Shown: positions 7,989 to 17,241 of the stretch, in pieces | How positions within the stretch are numbered: the stretch's first letter is position 1 | How the letters are laid out: the number at the start of each line of letters is the position of its first letter | NCBI GenBank assembly: GCA_034928535.1 | Contig: JAYFOV010000005.1 | Span: forward strand, 62,001-126,000 | Source: CAXXOK01 sp001604115 | Lineage (GTDB): Bacteria; Bacillota; Clostridia; Christensenellales; Aristaeellaceae | Reading direction: 5' to 3' | Length of the DNA: 64,000 bases | Translations under genes and position numbers: made by a program | The notes under the pieces: generated by a model | Database searches by the model: none | What the model saw: only the letters and a program-made list of their open reading frames with translations | What the model was told of the DNA's origin: nothing

Positions 7989-8522
7989 TCAAGCTTCGGC
8001 AGTGGCTTCCTCGGCAGGGGCGGAGCCTTCGCTCTGCTTCTTGGCAATCGCGTCCAGCACGCGCACAAAGCCGCTCACGCTGCTCTGCAGGCTGCCGAGC
8101 AAGCGGGCCAGCAGCACATCGCGGCTGGGCACCTTGGCAAGCTCGCTCACCTTGGCGGGGGTCATCACTTGGCCATCCATCAGACCGGCTTTCACCTTGA
8201 TGGATTCGTTCTTGGCCTTTTCGATGAATTCGCTCAGGATCTTGGCGGGCGCGACTGCGTCCTCCATACCGAAAGCGAAAGCCGAAGGGCCGTTGAGCAC
8301 CTCATCCAGGCCGACGATCTTCAGATCATCCAGGGCACGGCGTGCAAGCGTGTTCTTCAGAACGCAGTAGTCCACGTTTGCCGCGCGGCACTGCGCACGC
8401 AGGGCGGTCACCTGTTCCACAGTCAGGCCGCTGTAGTTGACCACAACGACGCTTTTGGCATCCTGAAACTTTTTGGTGATTTCGACAACTGCTTGCTTTT
8501 TGATCTCCAGATTGTTGCTCAT
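7989..8522 (-). CDS. rplJ: Ribosomal protein uL10
   Basis: 177 residues. It anchors L7/L12 dimers to the ribosomal stalk base on 23S rRNA. The N-terminal RNA-binding domain (VVEITKKFQDAKSVVVVNYSGLTVEQVTALRAQCR) and the C-terminal helix that carries L12 are present. The ATG at 8522 has aaaggagg 9 bases upstream. Excess L10 or L10-L12 usually represses this operon through its leader, and a matching leader is visible between 8587 and 8690. Confidence 0.97.
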   Translation of the reverse strand: MSNNLEIKKQAVVEITKKFQDAKSVVVVNYSGLTVEQVTALRAQCRAANVDYCVLKNTLARRALDDLKIVGLDEVLNGPSAFAFGMEDAVAPAKILSEFIEKAKNESIKVKAGLMDGQVMTPAKVSELAKVPSRDVLLARLLGSLQSSVSGFVRVLDAIAKKQSEGSAPAEEATAEA

Positions 8523-8554
8523 GGGGTTGCACCTCCTTTTTCAGAATCCTCCGA

Positions 8555-8586
8555 TTCTAAAAAGAAAACCCTTGCAGGCGCAAGGG
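8555..8586 (-). terminator. Attenuator hairpin in the rplJ leader
   Basis: The minus strand carries a 7-bp stem (8569-8575 with 8580-8586, loop 4) followed by a T-rich tract (8555-8568, broken by one C). It lies between the L10 leader and rplJ, where this class of leader places its terminator. Confidence 0.72.
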
Positions 8587-8692
8587 CGAACAAGTCGCAT
8601 GGGATTTCTCCCGCCTTACACCTCGGCGAGCGCTTACGCATCAAGGGGCTAACCCCGCTCGCTGTCTTCGGCATTAGGTTTCCAAAGAATCA
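8587..8692 (-). promoter_or_regulatory. Ribosomal L10 leader RNA
   Basis: Minus-strand transcript segment holding the conserved pieces of L10 leaders of Bacillota: an aaacctaatgccgaagacag block (8661-8681 region), a paired arm around the gagcggggtta / taagcgctc segment, and ccgaggtgtaaggcgg. It binds L10 or L10-L12 and lies upstream of the attenuator hairpin and of rplJ. Assigned from motif order, not from a covariance search. Confidence 0.75.
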
Positions 8693-8697
8693 TTGAT

Positions 8698-8725
8698 AGT
8701 ATACACGAGCGCCAGCAAATGTCAA
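8698..8725 (-). promoter_or_regulatory. Promoter of rplJL
   Basis: Minus strand TTGACA (8720-8725), 16-base spacer, TATACT (8698-8703), immediately upstream of the L10 leader. Confidence 0.82.
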
Positions 8726-8772
8726 GCGTTATTTTGCCTGCCTCCCCTACGCAGCCCAACGGAGGTGCGCCC

Positions 8773-8818
8773 GCAGCGGCGCGGCAAGTCAAGGCCAAGC
8801 CTTGCTTGCCGCGCTGCG
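8773..8818 (-). terminator. Long hairpin downstream of trkH
   Basis: A 10-bp GC-rich stem (8779-8788 with 8805-8814) with a second inner 5-bp stem lies just beyond the trkH stop at 8835. No T run follows on the minus strand, so it may stabilise the 3' end rather than terminate by itself. Confidence 0.4.
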
Positions 8819-8834
8819 TGAGATCTTGCAGTGT

Positions 8835-10289
8835 TCAGGCCTGTTTGCGCCATACGGCCGGGCTAAAGAGAACCATGAGCGGGAAAATCTCCAGCCGCCC
8901 AGCCAGCATACAAAGCGATAGGATGATTTTGGAAAACCAATTGTAGCTTGAAAAGTTACCCAGAGGGCCCACCGCACCCAAACCCGGCCCAATGTTGGAA
9001 AGGCACGACAGCGTTGCGGTAAGGTTGGTTTCAATGTCATACAGATTTTGAAGCGATACCAGCAATGTTCCCAGAAACAGGATCGTCAGGTACAAAAAGA
9101 AAAATATGGCAACCTGAGAGAGCATGCCGTCATCTACGGGCTTGCCGTCCATCTTGACCACTTGCACACGCCGGGGGTGCAATAGCTGCATGATCTGCCG
9201 CCGTGTCCCTTTGGACAGCATCACGATGCGAACCATTTTAATGCCGCCTGCCGTGGAGCCCGCGCAGGAACCGACCAACATCAAAACGACAAAAATCAGG
9301 CGGCTAAACTCCGGCCACAGATTAAAGTCCGCTGTCGCAAAGCCAGTGGTGCTCACAATGCTGGACACCTGAAAACTGCCATAGCGCCAGGCAGACAACA
9401 CATCGCCCTGGTACAGCGGCAGAATGTTCACGGTCACAAGACCCATCGCCAGCAACACCATGATGATGTAGGCGCGCAGTTCCTCATCCCGCAGGGCATC
9501 ACGCCAGCCACCGCTGAGCACGCGATAATGCACCGCAAAGTTAATGCCAAACAAGACCATGAATATGGTGATGACCGCATCGATCCACGGACTCTGATAT
9601 GCGCCCACGCTCAAGCCACGGTTGCTGAAACCGCCTGTGCCTGCTGTTCCGAAGGCATGGATCATGGCATCATACACGGTCATGCCGCCCAACACCAGCA
9701 ACACGATCAACACAAGCGTCATCGCGCCATAGATCAGGTAGAGGATTTTAGCCGTTTCGCCCAGCTTTGGCACCAAGCGGGACAGGCTCGGCCCCGGGCT
9801 CTCGGCGCGCACCAGGTGCGCGGTACGGCCGGTCAGGCTTGGCAAAATCGCAAGCGCCAGCACCAGCACGCCCATACCCCCGATCCAGTGGGTGAAGCTC
9901 CGCCAGAACATGACCCCGCGCGGCATCCCGTCCACGACCGGCATGATGGATGCACCCGTGGTAGTGAACCCGCTCACGCTTTCAAAAAACGCATCCACCA
10001 CATTGGGGATGGTTCCGGAAAAAACAAAAGGCAGCGCCCCAAAAAAGCTGATGATGATCCAAGTGAGTGCAACCACGGACATGCCTTCGCGCGCATTGAG
10101 GTTGCGATCCACCTTGCGGCTCAACCAAACCAGCGGGAGGGCAATCACGCCCATGAGCGCGATGGTTTGCACAAAGGCCAGCCAATCCCCATCGCCATAG
10201 CGAATGCTGACCGCCAGGCTGGGCAGCATGGACACGGCTTCCACGCCCATCAGCTTGGCAACCAAGTTGAGAATCAGTTTGATTTTCAT
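8835..10289 (-). CDS. trkH: Potassium uptake channel subunit, TrkH/KtrB family
   Basis: 484 residues with the four-fold M1-P-M2 pore design of SKT cation channels. The pore-loop segments include GFTTTGASI, TAGTGGFSNRG, VSSIVSTTGFATAD and CLSNIGPGLG, each with the expected central glycine of the filter. It moves K+ (or Na+-coupled K+) across the membrane and needs a cytoplasmic RCK ring. It is encoded as TrkA's partner, overlapping the trkA stop by 4 bases. Confidence 0.93.
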   Translation of the reverse strand: MKIKLILNLVAKLMGVEAVSMLPSLAVSIRYGDGDWLAFVQTIALMGVIALPLVWLSRKVDRNLNAREGMSVVALTWIIISFFGALPFVFSGTIPNVVDAFFESVSGFTTTGASIMPVVDGMPRGVMFWRSFTHWIGGMGVLVLALAILPSLTGRTAHLVRAESPGPSLSRLVPKLGETAKILYLIYGAMTLVLIVLLVLGGMTVYDAMIHAFGTAGTGGFSNRGLSVGAYQSPWIDAVITIFMVLFGINFAVHYRVLSGGWRDALRDEELRAYIIMVLLAMGLVTVNILPLYQGDVLSAWRYGSFQVSSIVSTTGFATADFNLWPEFSRLIFVVLMLVGSCAGSTAGGIKMVRIVMLSKGTRRQIMQLLHPRRVQVVKMDGKPVDDGMLSQVAIFFFLYLTILFLGTLLVSLQNLYDIETNLTATLSCLSNIGPGLGAVGPLGNFSSYNWFSKIILSLCMLAGRLEIFPLMVLFSPAVWRKQA

Positions 10290-11665
10290 GCGTGATGCCC
10301 CTTTGCGTGAAGGATCTCCACCAGATCGACCACAAGACCACCCTTTGCGATGACAATGACGTCATCCCCCGCCTCGATGTGGTCATCACCAAAAGGTACG
10401 ATCACGCGGCCGTTGCGCACGATCACGGCAATCAGCGTATCCTTGCGCAAGGTCATATCCTTCAGCGGGATACCGATATAGGGGCTGTTCGCTTTGGCAA
10501 TGAACTCCAGAGCCTCGGCTTTGCCGCTGAGCAGGCGGAAAATTTTTTCAACCGAAGAGCCGCGTGTGTTGCTGCGCGCCCGCACATAGCGCAGGATGGT
10601 ATCGCAAGTGATGTTTTTAGGGCACACCACGCTGTCCAGCTTGAGCATGTCGATCACATCCTGATAGCCGGAGCGCGCGTTTTTCACGATCACTTTCCCA
10701 ACGCCCAGCTTGGCGGCGTACAGTCCGGCCAGCATGTTTTCCTCATCGCGGTCCGATAGTGCCACAAAGGCATCCATCTGTGCAAGGCCTTCCTGTTCCA
10801 GCACGTCGCGGTTGGTGCCGTCCCCGCAGATGATGGTCACATTCGGCAGCGCTTCACTCAGCGCCTCGGCTTTGTCCTTCTTGATTTCGATAATGGTCAC
10901 AGCAATGCCCAGCGGCACGATGGCACGGCTCAGGTAATAGCTGATGCGCCCCCCGCCCAGCAGCATCACATTGCGCACCGGCATGTGATTGCGCCCCAGG
11001 TATTTGAAATAGCTGGTGATGGAGAGCATATCCGCCGCAACATACACATGATCGTTTTCTGCAATGATGGTATCGCCGTTGGGAATAATCACCTCATTAT
11101 CGCGTTCGATTGCGCAATAAAGCACCTGCGCAGCCTTTTGCTTGCGATGCGGGAGTTGCTTCAGCGGCACACCTACCACGGGGTCGTTGGCCATGGCCCG
11201 AAACTCTACCATTTCCACGGTGCCTTTGGCGAAACTTTCGATATTACTGGCAAACGGATATCGAAGCAGGCGACTGATCTCCAACGCTGTCGCGCGCTCG
11301 GGATTGATCGTCATATCAATTGAAAGCTCGCTCTGGATCAGCGGCAAACTTTCGTTGTATTGCGGATCGCGAATGCGCGCAATGGAGTACTTGGCACCCA
11401 AGCGCTTGGCCAGCATGCTGCACAGCATGTTGATTTCATCACTCGCGGTGGCGGCAATGATCACATCCACATTTTTAGGATCCGCTTCCATCAGTGTGTG
11501 AATATTGGCTCCGTTTCCTTTAATGCACATGACATCCAGCATATCAATGCTCTTTTGCAGCACCTGATAACTTTGATCGATAATGACCACATCGTGCCCT
11601 TCGATGGCGAGGTTTTCCGCAAGGCTATGCCCTACCTTACCATCCCCGATAACCAGGATTCTCAT
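10286..11665 (-). CDS. trkA: Trk potassium uptake regulator TrkA
   Basis: 459 residues, two tandem RCK units, each a Rossmann nucleotide-binding half and an RCK-C half. The first begins MRILVIGDGKVGHSLAENL and the second VMLLGGGRISYYLSRAI, both with glycine-rich dinucleotide loops. It binds NAD(H)/ATP and gates TrkH from the cytoplasm. It is first of the pair. The leader holds a GC-rich hairpin (about 11683-11708) followed on the minus strand by A residues, so it is not a terminator. Confidence 0.93.
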   Translation of the reverse strand: MRILVIGDGKVGHSLAENLAIEGHDVVIIDQSYQVLQKSIDMLDVMCIKGNGANIHTLMEADPKNVDVIIAATASDEINMLCSMLAKRLGAKYSIARIRDPQYNESLPLIQSELSIDMTINPERATALEISRLLRYPFASNIESFAKGTVEMVEFRAMANDPVVGVPLKQLPHRKQKAAQVLYCAIERDNEVIIPNGDTIIAENDHVYVAADMLSITSYFKYLGRNHMPVRNVMLLGGGRISYYLSRAIVPLGIAVTIIEIKKDKAEALSEALPNVTIICGDGTNRDVLEQEGLAQMDAFVALSDRDEENMLAGLYAAKLGVGKVIVKNARSGYQDVIDMLKLDSVVCPKNITCDTILRYVRARSNTRGSSVEKIFRLLSGKAEALEFIAKANSPYIGIPLKDMTLRKDTLIAVIVRNGRVIVPFGDDHIEAGDDVIVIAKGGLVVDLVEILHAKGHHA

Positions 11666-11724
11666 GTTTTCACTCCGTTTTTTCCCGGTCAGGTCGCCCT
11701 GAACCGGGATGTCAATATGGCATC

Positions 11725-11753
11725 AGTCTATCATGTTTCCGTTCCGTCCGCAA
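11725..11753 (-). promoter_or_regulatory. Candidate trkAH promoter
   Basis: Minus strand TTGCGG (11748-11753), 17-base spacer, TAGACT (11725-11730). Weak match in both boxes. Confidence 0.35.
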
Positions 11754-11851
11754 CGTGTAAATGCTTTCATTTGTAGACGGGAAGCATCGCTGTCCCTGAA
11801 TGGCACCGCGACAGGCACATGCATCAAGCGCAGTTGCATACGTTCCCGTAC

Positions 11852-11880
11852 TTGCCAGTTTGATGCAAAGCACCTATAAT
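11852..11880 (+). promoter_or_regulatory. Promoter of the GGDEF gene
   Basis: TTGCCA (11852-11857), 17-base spacer, TATAAT (11875-11880), about 45 bases before the start codon. Confidence 0.75.
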
Positions 11881-11923
11881 AGAGCATGCTGAAGCGGGAG
11901 AAAATGCCAGGGGGACGTACTTT

Positions 11924-13492
11924 GTGATACAGCTGATTGTGTTTGCATGCATTTATGGGGTCATGCTTTTCATTTGGAGCTTTGTTTACCTCAATAAAAG
12001 TGCGGATCAGATCAATCAGGCTTTCCTATATTTTCTCACCGTGATTCTGGTTTGGATGGTGCTCAGCGTTAGCAACGATTACAGTGACCAGTCGCTGTTT
12101 GGTTTGTCCATCAAAACATTATACTGGATCAGTATGATGAACATGTCCGTCTTTTTTCTATACTTCATTTACCGCCTGATCAAACGCGAGCTGGATAGGC
12201 TTTTTTACAGCATGGTAGCCATGAATACGCTCACCATCTTGGCGCGGTACTGCTTTCCCATGGATTATGCTGACCCAACGTTCTGGCGGTTGTCCCTGCC
12301 GGTGGTTGCGCCGCTCATGAGCGCGATTTTCAGCATCCCCGCCATTGTGGCGCTTTACCTGGTGCTGGGAAAGTTCTTTACCGCCAAAGAAACGCGGGAT
12401 CGGATTCAGCTTGCCTATTTCCTGGGCGGCATTACCCTTGCGCTGGTTGTGAGTGTGTTTTCCGAGTATCTTTTGCCCACGGTTTTCCATGTGAATACCA
12501 ACCTATACTTGATGCATGTTGCCATCTTGATATTTGTAGTGTTTACTGTCGTTTCCATCATGAAATACCGGTTTTTGAATATCCAATCGGACTATATCTT
12601 TCAAAAAATCTTTCTCAACGCAAGCGATGGCATCATCATCATCAATAAAAAACAACGGGTAGTCTGTGTCAACCATATGGCGCGCACCATTTTGGGCGAT
12701 GAAGGGATGGACTCCGGCGATCGGATCACAGACTATATCGCAGACTACAATTTTGCCATTGACTATAAACAGCATGAAGTGGTGTTGCAGCAAGCGGAAC
12801 GCAGCGTATACCTCAACGTGACCCAATACCCGATCGATACCGCCACGGCGGATTCGGCCAAGCTGCTGATCATTACGGACGTGACCAGTGAGAAGTTAAC
12901 ATTGCAGCGCGAAAAACGACTCCTGATGGAAAAAACTGCCATCGACCACCTGACTGGGCTGTACAGCAAACAGTATTTCCAGGACAAGTACTGCACGGAC
13001 AGCCAGCAGCCGAACCGTCAAGGCCTGTCCCTGTTGTTTATTGACGTGGATAATTTCAAAGCCATCAATGACCACCATGGGCATATGGTGGGCGATCAGG
13101 TACTCAGTCGGCTTGCACAAAGCATGAAAAGCAACCTCCGTGAAGATACCGAGGTCATCCGTTTTGGTGGGGATGAGTTTATCGTGATCATGCTGGGTAC
13201 CAAGCTGGACGTAGCCTACCGCGTTGCGGAGCGCATCCGCAAGCATGCGCAGGAGGTTGATTATAGCGATCTGGCAGCAGGGCTGGCGATCTCGCTGAGC
13301 ATCGGGCTCATTGAAGGGCATGCCCCCATCAACGACCTGCTCATGAAGGCCGATATGGCGATGTACCGCTCCAAAAGCAAGGGCAAAAACGCCACGACGA
13401 TTTTTTATGACCAGCGGGAGGAGTCCATTTATCACCTTAAAGTGCAACCGGGCATCAACGCCTTAACCGGCGAACTGGGTCCGGCGGATTAG
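11924..13492 (+). CDS. Membrane diguanylate cyclase, 7TM sensor-PAS-GGDEF
   Basis: 522 residues from a GTG start (agggggac upstream). Residues 1 to about 215 form seven hydrophobic segments resembling the N-terminal 7TM sensor of some histidine kinases. About 225-320 is a PAS-like domain (FLNASDGIIIINKKQRVVCVNHMA), and about 345-510 a GGDEF domain with an intact G415-G-D-E-F419 catalytic loop. It should make cyclic di-GMP from two GTP. The inhibitory I-site position (normally RxxD five residues before GGDEF) reads REDT, so product feedback is probably weak or absent. No EAL or HD-GYP partner is visible. It is a single gene with its own promoter. Confidence 0.88.
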   Translation: MIQLIVFACIYGVMLFIWSFVYLNKSADQINQAFLYFLTVILVWMVLSVSNDYSDQSLFGLSIKTLYWISMMNMSVFFLYFIYRLIKRELDRLFYSMVAMNTLTILARYCFPMDYADPTFWRLSLPVVAPLMSAIFSIPAIVALYLVLGKFFTAKETRDRIQLAYFLGGITLALVVSVFSEYLLPTVFHVNTNLYLMHVAILIFVVFTVVSIMKYRFLNIQSDYIFQKIFLNASDGIIIINKKQRVVCVNHMARTILGDEGMDSGDRITDYIADYNFAIDYKQHEVVLQQAERSVYLNVTQYPIDTATADSAKLLIITDVTSEKLTLQREKRLLMEKTAIDHLTGLYSKQYFQDKYCTDSQQPNRQGLSLLFIDVDNFKAINDHHGHMVGDQVLSRLAQSMKSNLREDTEVIRFGGDEFIVIMLGTKLDVAYRVAERIRKHAQEVDYSDLAAGLAISLSIGLIEGHAPINDLLMKADMAMYRSKSKGKNATTIFYDQREESIYHLKVQPGINALTGELGPAD

Positions 13493-13624
13493 CCTTGTGT
13501 CATGTGGCAGCGAACGGTGCTACCTGCTTCATCGCCATATAATAGTGATGAACCGGGAGATGGCAACCTGCTTGTTGCCCTGCTTTGGGCTTGCGCCGTG
13601 TGTGTGTTTGGCGGCTTCATTCAT

Positions 13625-14551
13625 TTACAAAAAAGTGAAAATTGCGAGTGGTATGGTAATCATTGAAACCAAGGTAGTGAGGAAAACGCCCAACGCTGCG
13701 CTGCCGGCTTGCAGGTCTGTGCCGTGCTGCCGACTGACCATGGCGCATAATGCCCCGGAAGGCATTGCCAGGCTGAGTGTAACGGTGCCGACCATGACCG
13801 GATCGGCAAACAGAACACGCGCCAGTGCAAAACCACCCACAGGCATGGCCAGCAACTTGATTGCCGTCAACAGAAACAGCTTCCGCTCCGCAAACAAAGC
13901 CCTCGGGGAAAAATTGGCGATCATGCTGCCAATGGCCAGCATCGACAGCGGCGTGGTCAGATTGCCCACAAACCCCAGTGTGTTTGCAATGGCGGATGGC
14001 ACAGGGATGCGCAAAAGATAAACCAGCAGGGATAGGACAGCCGAAATGAAACCCGGGGACAAAAAGTGCCCCGCCCGGAGCTTGCCACCACCGGCAAGTT
14101 CCCCTGCGCCGAGCAAACGCACCCCATAGGTAAAGATCATCAACGTAAACGGAATGTTTAGGATGTTCATGTAGAATATAGCTTGCTCTCCATAAATCGC
14201 CTGCACCACAGGATAGCCCATAAAGCTGACATTGCCAAATACCAGCAAGAGCTGGTACACCCCGCGCAATGCACGGGGCGGCTTCATCAGCAGTACGATC
14301 CCGAAGGCCAGCACAGGCAGCGCGAGATACAGAAGTGCGCCAAACCCAACCAGCTTGATCACCTCTGTGTTGACTCCGGTTTGCCCGCAAACAGCATAAA
14401 TGGCCAACGCTGGGCTGGTAACCTCCACAATGAGCCGGGATAGGGTCTTGTTGCCTTCCTCGTTGATCACTTTGAGTCGGTTGAGCACCACCCCCAGCAG
14501 CATGGTGATGCAAAGCTTGAACATGGTTTCAAACACCTGGGCATAACTCAA
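13625..14551 (-). CDS. AEC-family transporter (auxin efflux carrier-like)
   Basis: 308 residues, ten hydrophobic segments in two five-helix halves, with the family's broken-helix signatures (GNVSFMGYPVVQAIYG in the first half, LAMPSGALCAMVSRQHG in the second). Bacterial members export malate, lactate or other small carboxylates. It follows the LDH-like gene by about 42 bases on the same strand, so export of a 2-hydroxy acid made by that enzyme is a reasonable inference. The substrate cannot be read from the sequence. Confidence 0.85.
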   Translation of the reverse strand: MSYAQVFETMFKLCITMLLGVVLNRLKVINEEGNKTLSRLIVEVTSPALAIYAVCGQTGVNTEVIKLVGFGALLYLALPVLAFGIVLLMKPPRALRGVYQLLLVFGNVSFMGYPVVQAIYGEQAIFYMNILNIPFTLMIFTYGVRLLGAGELAGGGKLRAGHFLSPGFISAVLSLLVYLLRIPVPSAIANTLGFVGNLTTPLSMLAIGSMIANFSPRALFAERKLFLLTAIKLLAMPVGGFALARVLFADPVMVGTVTLSLAMPSGALCAMVSRQHGTDLQAGSAALGVFLTTLVSMITIPLAIFTFL

Positions 14552-14593
14552 GAAGGAATCATCTCCACATCTTTGGCAGTCTGGCGTGCAGGG

Positions 14594-15547
14594 TCAAAAA
14601 ATACCCAACCTGGCAATATGGGAGCGCAGTAGCTCGGCGGAATGGTGGAACTGTGCCAGTTCCATCTCCGTGAGGTTGAACTCGCCAATTTCAACCAAGC
14701 CATGGCGGTTGATCATCGCCGGTACCCCGCAGTACAGACCGCTGATGCCATACTCCCCTTCCAGGCAGGCGGATAGCGGATATATCTTGTTTTCATCCCG
14801 AAGGATGGCTGTCACGATGCCTGTCACGGCGCTGGCAATGCCATACTGAGTGTTGCCTTTGGCGTGGAGCACCTCGTGCCCGGCCATCTTTGTTTGTTCG
14901 ACGATCGAGTCCAGGTTGACGTCCGCAAAGCGGGCGGGATCATCCATGATGATCTCAATGAAAGGCTTGCCGCCTGCACGCACATGGCTCCAGGGAACCA
15001 TCATCGATTCCCCGTGCTCCCCCATGACATAAGCATCGATACTGCGCAGATCCATATCCATGATGCCGCCAATGATTTGTTTCAGGCGTGCAGTTTCCAG
15101 GATCGTTCCCGTGCCAATGACCCGGGCCTTAGGCAACCCGGATAGTTGTTGCACCATATGGCTCATGATATCCACCGGATTGGAAACAACGATCAGAATA
15201 CCATCAAATCCACTTTGCATAATAGGCGGGATGATGGACTGCATGATGGCTGCGGATTTGTGCAGCATATCCAGGCGGCTTTGCTCCCCGCTGAAAGGCG
15301 CGGATGCAGTAATGACCACAATATCCGCATCCGCGCATGTAGCATAGTCTCCCAGAGAAACACGCACGTTTCGGCTTTGGAAATCCATGCTGTGCTGCAT
15401 ATCCCAGATCTCACCTTGCGCCTTTTGCCGATTGATATCTATGAGCGCGACCTCTGCCGCAACGCCTTTGACCACCAAGCTAAAAGCGGTGGTTGCGCCA
15501 ACTGCGCCCGCGCCAACGATGACTACCTTCGTCACATTGCTTTTCAT
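14594..15547 (-). CDS. Lactate/malate dehydrogenase family, atypical active-site loop
   Basis: 317 residues. The Rossmann motif GAGAVGATTAFSL and the catalytic MGEHGES histidine are intact, so it is an NAD-dependent 2-hydroxyacid dehydrogenase. Two specificity positions differ from classical LDH: the mobile loop reads SAPFSGEQSRLDML, placing Phe where LDH has Gln102 and MDH Arg, and the normally strict Asp of GTxLDxAR is Glu (GTILETARL). It could act on a bulkier 2-oxo acid. The ATG at 15547 is preferred; a GTG at 15556 is also possible because ggaagga lies between the usual distances for both. A TATAAT promoter lies about 75 bases upstream. Confidence 0.85.
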   Translation of the reverse strand: MKSNVTKVVIVGAGAVGATTAFSLVVKGVAAEVALIDINRQKAQGEIWDMQHSMDFQSRNVRVSLGDYATCADADIVVITASAPFSGEQSRLDMLHKSAAIMQSIIPPIMQSGFDGILIVVSNPVDIMSHMVQQLSGLPKARVIGTGTILETARLKQIIGGIMDMDLRSIDAYVMGEHGESMMVPWSHVRAGGKPFIEIIMDDPARFADVNLDSIVEQTKMAGHEVLHAKGNTQYGIASAVTGIVTAILRDENKIYPLSACLEGEYGISGLYCGVPAMINRHGLVEIGEFNLTEMELAQFHHSAELLRSHIARLGIF

Positions 15548-15622
15548 ACTGAGCACGATTCCTTCCGTTAGGAAATACGTTCAGGGGCTGTGCCACCGCC
15601 GTTGGCCGTGAAACACCCTGCT

Positions 15623-15651
15623 ATTATATATGGATTTGACGGGGATGGCAA
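15623..15651 (-). promoter_or_regulatory. Promoter of the LDH-like gene
   Basis: Minus strand TTGCCA (15646-15651), 17-base spacer, TATAAT (15623-15628). Confidence 0.75.
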
Positions 15652-15844
15652 TGCAAACATCATTCCAGCATGAGTCATGTGCCCTTGGTGAATCGCAGAG
15701 AGTCACCAAACTCAATTTTCATAGGGTCTTCTCATAGAGTTTGATACGGGCGTCCGGCCCTATCATGCACCGAAATGCATCAGGCGGATCATTAGGCTGC
15801 ATGTTGGCCAAACCCGATCCCAGCTGCGGCGTTTGATAGCACCA

Positions 15845-15878
15845 AAACAGGCACACATGCTGTGATGTGTGCCTGTTT
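15845..15878 (-). terminator. Terminator after the cytidylate-kinase-like gene
   Basis: Perfect 14-bp stem (15845-15858 with 15865-15878) with a 6-base loop, ending in TTTT on the minus strand, about 80 bases past the stop at 15957. The rest of the 15652-15956 interval shows nothing else I can name. Confidence 0.8.
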
Positions 15879-15956
15879 GATGGACCCGTTTCTCAGCCCT
15901 GCTGCGCTGCCGTGGAAAACACATCGGCAGGTTGGTCAGGGCAGGGGCACAGTGCA

Positions 15957-16604
15957 TTAGGGTTGCCGGAGATCCCCATATGAAATACCGACTTTGGCGC
16001 ATACAGCCTGTTTGATAATCTCCACACTGGCATCGCGACCCAAATGCGCACTGTTGATTGCCAGATCATAGCCGATGGAATCTTTCCAATTTTCGCCCGT
16101 ATAATATTTATGATAATCGGAGCGGTAGCGGTCTGTACGGCGGATCGTTTTCGCCGCCTCAGCTTCTGTCATGGCGGAACGCTCCATAATGGCTGCCACA
16201 CAAGCATTAAAAGGTGCTTGGATACTCACGCTGACCACGTTGGGCAGATCGCGCAGCACAAAATTGGCGGCCTTTCCCATAACCACAAAAGATTCTGTTT
16301 GCGCCAGCATGCGCAGAATCTTGACCTGATAATTGAATAGGTTAATATCCGAAACAAACTTGCTGTTCTCCGGCGTGAGCACATTGCCGTAATGTTCCCG
16401 ATCCGGCACTTGCAGCAGAAGCTTCCGATTGAGCTTTTCATCGGCCAAGGCGAACAGTTCCTCATTGATACCGCTGTCGATAGAGGCGAGTTTGAGCAGT
16501 TCTTTGTCTAAAAGCCGGATGTTCAGATCCCCCGCGATTTGCAGACCGATCTGTTTGCCACCGCTGCCAAAACCGCGCGCTATGGTGATCACATAGTTTT
16601 TCAT
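15957..16604 (-). CDS. Cytidylate kinase-like family protein
   Basis: 215 residues from ATG at 16604 (aaaggag 10 bases upstream). The glycine-rich P-loop ARGFGSGGKQIG, the DKELL segment and the ADRYRSDYHKYY-like lid place it in the cytidylate-kinase-like (AAA_26) family, common in Clostridia as a short stand-alone protein. The phosphate acceptor is not known for this subfamily. It is distinct from the housekeeping Cmk. It stands alone between long noncoding stretches and ends in a strong terminator. Confidence 0.85.
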   Translation of the reverse strand: MKNYVITIARGFGSGGKQIGLQIAGDLNIRLLDKELLKLASIDSGINEELFALADEKLNRKLLLQVPDREHYGNVLTPENSKFVSDINLFNYQVKILRMLAQTESFVVMGKAANFVLRDLPNVVSVSIQAPFNACVAAIMERSAMTEAEAAKTIRRTDRYRSDYHKYYTGENWKDSIGYDLAINSAHLGRDASVEIIKQAVCAKVGISYGDLRQP

Positions 16605-17241
16605 GGCTGCTGCACTCCTTTGCCGCCTTGGGCTGTAGTGTTGCCCGGACGCAGGCACGGGCTGTATACACTAATTTCTTGCAGCAGGGAAGTTTTTCCT
16701 GCTCAGGGTAAGCCGTTTTTCGTTTTTTTCATGGACTTGATCCGATTCGATGAAGGAAGGGATACTTTGCTCAGCAAAACTCGCAAGGAAACGAAGACAC
16801 CTAAGAGGGAGCCAAGAAAAGAGAGCCCGCCGGAGCACTGAAAAGCCCCAAAACATCCCATCCGAAGCGCAATCTACCGTAACCAGACAACGGCGATGCT
16901 GGCAATGGTTCAAGTTCAACTTTGCAACACACAGCAGCATGCAACCTTGGTAGCATTTCCCTTACACCCAGCGCAAGAAAACCCCGATGGAACTCCAGCC
17001 CGTTGTACCTTAGCCGAAGCCATGCCCTTTACCCCCTGACTGCCACCGCTACATCCCTCAGTTGCCTGAACCGTCCAAATTTATCCTGAATGTGTAATCC
17101 TCTCTTTGATGCAAGGACAACAGAAGGCTTCCCTGTAGCCTAGGCGTTTCGATTTGCTTTTAGGAGCCTCTTTCTTTTCTCGCGCCAGCAGTGAAGCACA
17201 TGATCAAATCAATGCCCAAGCCTCTGGCTTGTGACCAAACA
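16605..17241. other. Gene-poor interval, nothing recognised
   Basis: About 640 bases lie between the cytidylate-kinase-like gene and the terminator of the M15-like gene. Short frames exist on both strands, but none has a ribosome site with a recognisable protein. A possible weak promoter (TTCCCT-N17-TATACA, minus strand near 16665-16695) could serve the kinase-like gene. No RNA gene or repeat family was recognised. Confidence 0.5.

Noticed and set aside
7548..8696. A 382-codon open frame on the plus strand
   Set aside because: Antisense to rplL and rplJ.
11683..11708. Terminator upstream of trkA
   Set aside because: The stem is followed on the transcribed strand by A residues, not T, so it is only a leader hairpin.
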